Part shown: piece by piece, positions 59,541 through 64,000 of the stretch
Numbering within the stretch: position 1 is the stretch's first letter
Layout of the letters: the number at the start of each line of letters is the position of its first letter
From: Fratercula arctica
Taxonomy: Eukaryota > Chordata > Aves > Charadriiformes > Alcidae
Direction: 5' to 3'
Assembly (NCBI GenBank): GCA_947846985.1
Contig: CANTUZ010000004.1
Coordinates: 51,933,672 to 51,997,671, forward strand
Length of the DNA: 64,000 nucleotides
The notes under the pieces: generated by a model
What the model was told of the DNA's origin: nothing
The model's input: only the letters and a program-made list of their open reading frames with translations
Database searches by the model: none
Made by a program: the position numbers and the translations under genes

Positions 59541-61859
59541 TCCACTGAATAGTTAAACATTAAATTCATGAACTGTGATTTCCCCAGGAATTTCTAATGC
59601 TAATTCAATGCTCTGGGCTCTAATTTTCATAGAAGTCAAAAAAGTGAAAGATAGATGCTGGCAGGTCTTTAAGTGCGTCCCTGAATTTGATGATATACCT
59701 TCAGGGAATTTCATTTTGGTTTTACCTGGTGTTATTTCAGAATATGTTTTTATGCGCAGTTTATGTTTCTAGACAATGAACACGTCTGGAACCCTTGACA
59801 GTAGAGGAGTGTCCTCAGCAGGGCAACGAGTGGACATAGGAAAAAAGAAAGCTGAAACAAGGCCTAACTTCTTTGCACACACACTGCAAAATTCATGTTT
59901 CTTTAAATGTTTCTATTGCCATTTTTTGCAAATGGGTAGGCTGTGACTGTGCCTCCTGCATTTCCCAGATTAATGTTGTGGCACTTATCCACAAAACAGG
60001 TGAGAAGGGCTGAGGGGGCTGAGCCCACCCTGAGCACACATCTGGAGAGCTCCAACACTGCTCCTCCTGAAGCTGAGCCGTTTGGTAGCAAGCAGTGGTG
60101 AACCGGCAAGAAGTGATCTGACATTGGTCCACTGGAGAATACACCAGATGGGAGGTAGGAAGAGCTACAGCTCTGATCTCTGGTCTTGACTCCTTTTATT
60201 TTTTCTTCTTCCACAAAGAAATCCATTCAGGAAGACGCCATACTTCTTTTTTCCCCCCATTCCTTCACTTTCTCAAAGAGTTGGTGAAACAGAGTCTGGA
60301 TTAGGCTACAGCATAACCCAATTAGGATGCAGCCTAACCCAGGTACAGGTAATTATGGTAAAAGAGGGAAGAAGACAAGGGAACAGGCTGACACAACTGC
60401 CCCATGTGGAAAAATAAGTAATAAAAAAACATTCCTAAAGAAAAAAATACATCCTCAGTCAGTGTTAAGTTTTACACACAGGCAGAACCCTTCCAAACTC
60501 TTCCCAGAGAGTGACAGCAAATGAAAAGTTAAAAAAATTAAGATGTGTTTCCCTGATGCATGAATAGCTCACATTAGTGTTAATAGAAATTACCCACATG
60601 CCTCCTAGACTGAACAGGCTCAATATTTAAATTGACTCCATGGGAGCAGCTAGGTACAAAGAAAACTGCACAAAAGACTCCTGGAATACATAATACCGTA
60701 GGCTAGTAAGAGCTTCCTTTATTTTCTTAGGACCCCCATGAAGCTAAATGTGTACCTTGGAAGATGAATCTAGATGGCATTGCTTATATAGACAGGAGGC
60801 AAATCTCATTTTTTTTTTAAGGTTGGAGACCTTAAGTAAAACCTACTGAAAATTAAAAAAAGAAGATAAAGAAAATATCGTTATTTAATCTGTAAGATAC
60901 CTTTTTCAGCTATGTCAGTTACTATACCAAAAAGCAAAGTGATATTTTTTCTCTTCTAGTTCTTTGTTGTGTGGATTTTTTTAATAGTTAGAATATAATG
61001 GAGACTATTCAAAAGCAAGACAGCCTTTGGAGGGAGATTTCTATGTTACTCCATAGAAATAATCTCATACGACAGATTTCTAGATTGGTAAAACCCGCTT
61101 ACATGTTTCTGTCTTAAAAACTTGTCCTTCTTCAAATTCATGTATTCTGCTCGTAGAATGAAATAAGTTGCTTCCCAATAGAACTCTGTTATTTCACTCT
61201 TTTGTCAAACAGCTGTATGGAAAAAATATTAAATAAGTGAAATGACATATTTTAATTTTCTTGAGGTATTTGACTAACAAATGTGCATTTCTTGATTATT
61301 GATGAATGAGTACATTTTAATTGTAATACTCCCCAAAATATTAATATCATCAATATGCTAAAGAAATAAACTTTATAGACAGAACTACCAGCTTTGTGCT
61401 AAATACACCCTTTTGCATGCATTTTTAGTTAATTTTTTAAGTATTAATGAATGCAAATACACAAACTAACATTATTTTTTAAGGTATAGAGTGAATAAAT
61501 TAGACATTTAAAACATGCCTTAATTATTTATCTTGATCAGTAGCCCATACAAGCACTTTCACTGACTCAGAAGGAAGCTATATGAAGCTATATGATCAAT
61601 TTCTGAATAAAGGATGTGCAGCATGCTTAAATTTTAAAAATCACTATTGTAATTTCTATCATTACAACTGAATAATTGGGTCAAAATTCTGCTCACATAA
61701 TCTTATTGCATTCAGGCTACAAGCTACTGTAAATACGAGGCACTTGTAACTTAACTCTTCATTTTCTTTGTTGAAATACTAATGGTTTATAAGATGTATC
61801 CATTTAAGGTGTGTTCATTTTTAATTTTCCTTTTGTGAATGTGAAATACAACCTCATTG
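59541..61859. other. Non-coding sequence between two ancient CR1 copies
   Basis: No gene is recognised. It holds a 21-bp tandem duplication (60300-60341), a GC-richer patch near 59990-60110 and a very AT-rich block (about 61200-61560) that could be a conserved non-coding element. A 107-codon minus-strand frame at 59903-60226 is unrecognised. Confidence 0.55.
60300..60341 (+). repeat. 21-bp tandem duplication
   Basis: ATTAGGCTACAGCATAACCCA is repeated directly as ATTAGGATGCAGCCTAACCCA, written here by unit start and end (ATTAGG...TAACCCA) with three mismatches. The TTAGG and TAACCC edges recall telomere-like hexamers but there is no array. Confidence 0.88.
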
Positions 61860-63130
61860 ACAAATGGCACCAAAAGGCATTGATAGACTTTTCTGCATCA
61901 GTTTTCACTAAGAAGGTCTAACAGTTAGAATGCTCAATATCACTGAGAAACAAAACAACAGCACAGAACAGGAAAAGAACAAGTAACACTGTTCTTTGAC
62001 AAGTTGAGTCTTTTCATAACTGCTGGCCTTGATGGGTTTCTTTCAAGTTAGTTAAAGAAATGACTGAAGCAATCTCAAAGCCATTTGGGATTATTTCTGA
62101 GAACTACGGGGGGGAGGGGTTAAGATACTGTAAGACAAGTATAGCTCAAGCTTTTGAAAAAATTCTGGAACAAGAATAAAATCATCTATAAGAAGCCATA
62201 GGATAATAAGGACATGGGTAAATCATGTCAAACTGCTATAAGGTTTTTTTGCCATGATTGGCTTCATGAGACAGTAGTAGCAGTACTGAATCACAAATGT
62301 CTTGACTCATTCCTGGAACCAGCTCACACGATATTGTCACATGAAAGGTAGGGAGACATAGGCGAGGTTACCCTCTCCTAGGATGGATGTAACGCTGGTT
62401 ACATGCTCATTCTTGAGGAATGATTATGAAAGACCCATTCTCTGAACTAACAGACACACCGACCAGGATTTTGTAAGGTGTTGCTTTTGGTCTAGGATAG
62501 GCTTCGACACTTAGGAGTAATCAGCAATGGAAGTACAGGATGGGATTCACTTGGTGAATAGGCAGTTTTTCAGGACAGGAGGGAAAGCCACCACTTCATA
62601 TGGTGATACGCTACGGCATTTAACTCAGAACACAGTCTGCAAGATAAAGGAGGAAGCCCTTGCTCTTCAATAAGTATCAGAGCATTCATTTTTAGGCTCT
62701 GTATTTCAATACATATGTTGAGACATTGGAGAGAGTTCACAGGAGAGCTGCAGGAACAACTGGAGTCCTAAAAGATGCAACCTATGGGAGATTTTAGAGG
62801 CTTGTACAACTTGGAGAAGACCGAGGAGAGACAAGACAATGATTTTCTGATTTGTAAAAGTTGCTGCCAAGAATAATGGAAGCATCTGTTCTTCATCTCT
62901 GTGATGAATTCTGGCAAGAAAAGTTCAGATTAAACATCAGGAAATAGTGCCCAGTAGTAAAGTTAGTAAAACTCTGTGATAGGTTGCTCAGCTATAGTAT
63001 TATGCAGCACAGTGTACGTGCCTGGGTATAAGTGGGAACGGTACAGATATGGGGGTTTCTGCCTTTGGCAGGGGATAGACTAGATGAACTCTACAGGCTG
63101 ATATTGCACCTTTGTTTCCTATGATTTGTG
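61860..63130 (+). mobile_element. Ancient CR1 LINE remnant with 3' end, plus strand
   Basis: A second very old CR1, same strand as the one at 56-59.5 kb but overlapping it in content (both contain the reverse-transcriptase region), so it is a separate copy. Landmarks are TTTTCACTAAGAAGG (about 61904), GGTAAATCATGTCAAACTGC (about 62217), TCTTGACTCATTCC, CACACGATATTGTCACATGA, GAGAGAGTTCACAGGAGAGC (about 62729) and the tail GACTAGATGAACTCTACAGG followed by TTTCCTATGATTTGTG (about 63078-63130), the decayed CR1 end. Translated pieces such as LERVHRRAAGTTGVLKDATY keep the CR1 LERVQRRA pattern before frameshifts intervene. Confidence 0.75.
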
Positions 63131-63261
63131 TGCTTATCTGAATTTGTCAATGAAAAGCAGAATTCAATAACTTAGGAACAGTTAGGCTGCTGATGTACTG
63201 AAGCCATTGCCCAGCACACCGGGCAAAATTTTTCCTACCTGTCTACATCCGTTTGCAATTG

Positions 63262-63410
63262 CTTTATTTATCCTAAGCTTATAAGCCTCTGGGGCATGGT
63301 CTGCCCTTTTTTTTTTTCTGTGAGTGCACTGTCTAGTGCAGTGGATTACTTTACATTAATTCCAGTTATTATAAAATACACAATTACTATATTGATAATC
63401 ATCATCATTG
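63262..63410 (+). mobile_element. Possible L2/MIR-type 3' tail remnant
   Basis: AAGCTTATAAGCCTCTGGGG, then CATGGTCTGCCC, a T run, CTGTGAGTGCACTGTCTAGT and, further on, GATAATCATCATCATTG. The order matches the amniote L2/MIR tail (GTAAGCTCTTTGGGGCAGGG, T-rich segment, TGTACAGCACCTAGCAC, then ATAATAAT-type ending). It begins about 130 bases after the end of the ancient CR1. The body is not recognisable. Confidence 0.45.
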
Positions 63411-64000
63411 CAGCTGTGGTGCCCACTCTGAGACGGTGTTTGGTGCTGGTACAAAAAACATAGACAGGGAAATGAACAACCCAATGACTATTGCCCTCTC
63501 CTGATATCAGTGTGACCAACAGACTTCCATAGGGGTTAGAAGCAGTCATCAGAGAGTGCAAACCTGAACTGTAAGAGAAAATTGTTTTGGGGGGATTCCT
63601 TGGGAAACCAATTCTCAACTAATAAACCTCCAGGAAAGTACACAAGATGCTGTTGGCTCATAATCATTACCACTGATATTGGTTTCCCATAGGACTGATA
63701 TCAAGTAGAGAAACCAGGTGAAAAATCTTCAAATATCAAGCCGTGAGAGTGGAATTGGAAAGAGAATAGAAAGGAAAGATCAAAGCAATGTTACTCTTGC
63801 AAGTGCCATATGGACCCTGTCTGAAACCAGACCAGTACTATTTAAATGGATTAGAAATGTCTATCTCCTTGTAGGATCTGAGATAAGTTATTATCCCCTG
63901 TTTTGCAATAACACCTTGACCTAAATAAATCTGTCTGATTCTAAGATGAGCATGACAGAATGCCAGCTCTCAGTGACATCAGTCTTTGAGGTTGGATTAT
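63411..64000. other. Unique non-coding sequence to window end
   Basis: No gene or repeat recognised. The window edge gives no sign of an exon. Confidence 0.6.

Noticed and set aside
58345..63130. One single CR1 spanning both 56-59.5 kb and 62-63 kb
   Set aside because: Both segments contain the reverse-transcriptase region in the same order, so they overlap in content and must be separate copies.
1..64000. CRISPR arrays, operons, bacterial defence or prophage systems
   Set aside because: No regularly spaced repeats, no dense coding and no ribosome-binding sites. The repeats are avian retroelements.
1..64000. tRNA, 5S, U6 or other small RNA genes
   Set aside because: I looked for the usual internal promoter and conserved blocks and saw none. 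Isolated GGTTCGA-like words (for example near 22559) lack a matching upstream box and cloverleaf.

Overview
The window reads as non-coding genomic DNA from a bird, probably one of the Neoaves. The evidence is the interspersed repeats. There are young CR1 LINE 3' ends with the avian terminal repeat (ATTCTATGATT type), a solo LTR of the TGTCATGGTTT...AAACCATGACA type that is widespread in neoavian genomes, and several heavily decayed CR1 copies of the kind shared by birds, turtles and crocodilians. The sequence is AT-rich and poor in CpG, with no bacterial gene density, ribosome-binding sites or operons. The open frames are short (158 codons at most), scattered on both strands, and not recognisable as protein families except where they fall inside LINEs. 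I find no protein-coding gene, no convincing exon, no tRNA, rRNA or snRNA gene and no CRISPR array.

Layout. 1-12.99 kb: unique AT-rich sequence with a possible but weak LTR-like block (3.75-4.86 kb), a small CpG cluster (5.4 kb), a cluster of nested inverted repeats (8.35-8.42 kb) and short tandem duplications. 13.0-13.34 kb: a young CR1 3' end on the plus strand. 17.79-18.29 kb: two CR1 3' ends joined head to tail on the minus strand, the first keeping the carboxy-terminal codons of ORF2. 18.3-30.9 kb: unique sequence with a Z-DNA-prone tract (20.6 kb), a G-tract (22.5 kb) and a purine-biased block (28.6 kb). 30.95-32.17 kb: an ancient CR1 on the minus strand. 33.70-34.28 kb: a 585-bp solo LTR on the minus strand with visible TATA and CRE sites. 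35.92-36.40 kb: an L2/MIR-like tail and a 21-bp hairpin. 36.4-55.9 kb: long unique sequence with only simple repeats. 55.96-59.54 kb: a long, very decayed CR1 covering endonuclease and reverse transcriptase. 61.86-63.13 kb: a second decayed CR1. 63.26-63.41 kb: another L2/MIR-like tail.

Nothing here works together as a pathway. The supportable biology is a record of retrotransposition over different ages, plus some structured DNA and a few AT-rich blocks that could be conserved regulatory elements. I saw no sign of an undescribed biological system. The best leads are two inverted-repeat structures (8.35 kb and 36.35 kb), the promoter-bearing solo LTR and the candidate enhancer blocks; all need alignment or expression data that I could not use. 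Assignments to repeat families rest on recalled consensus sequences, not on a database search.
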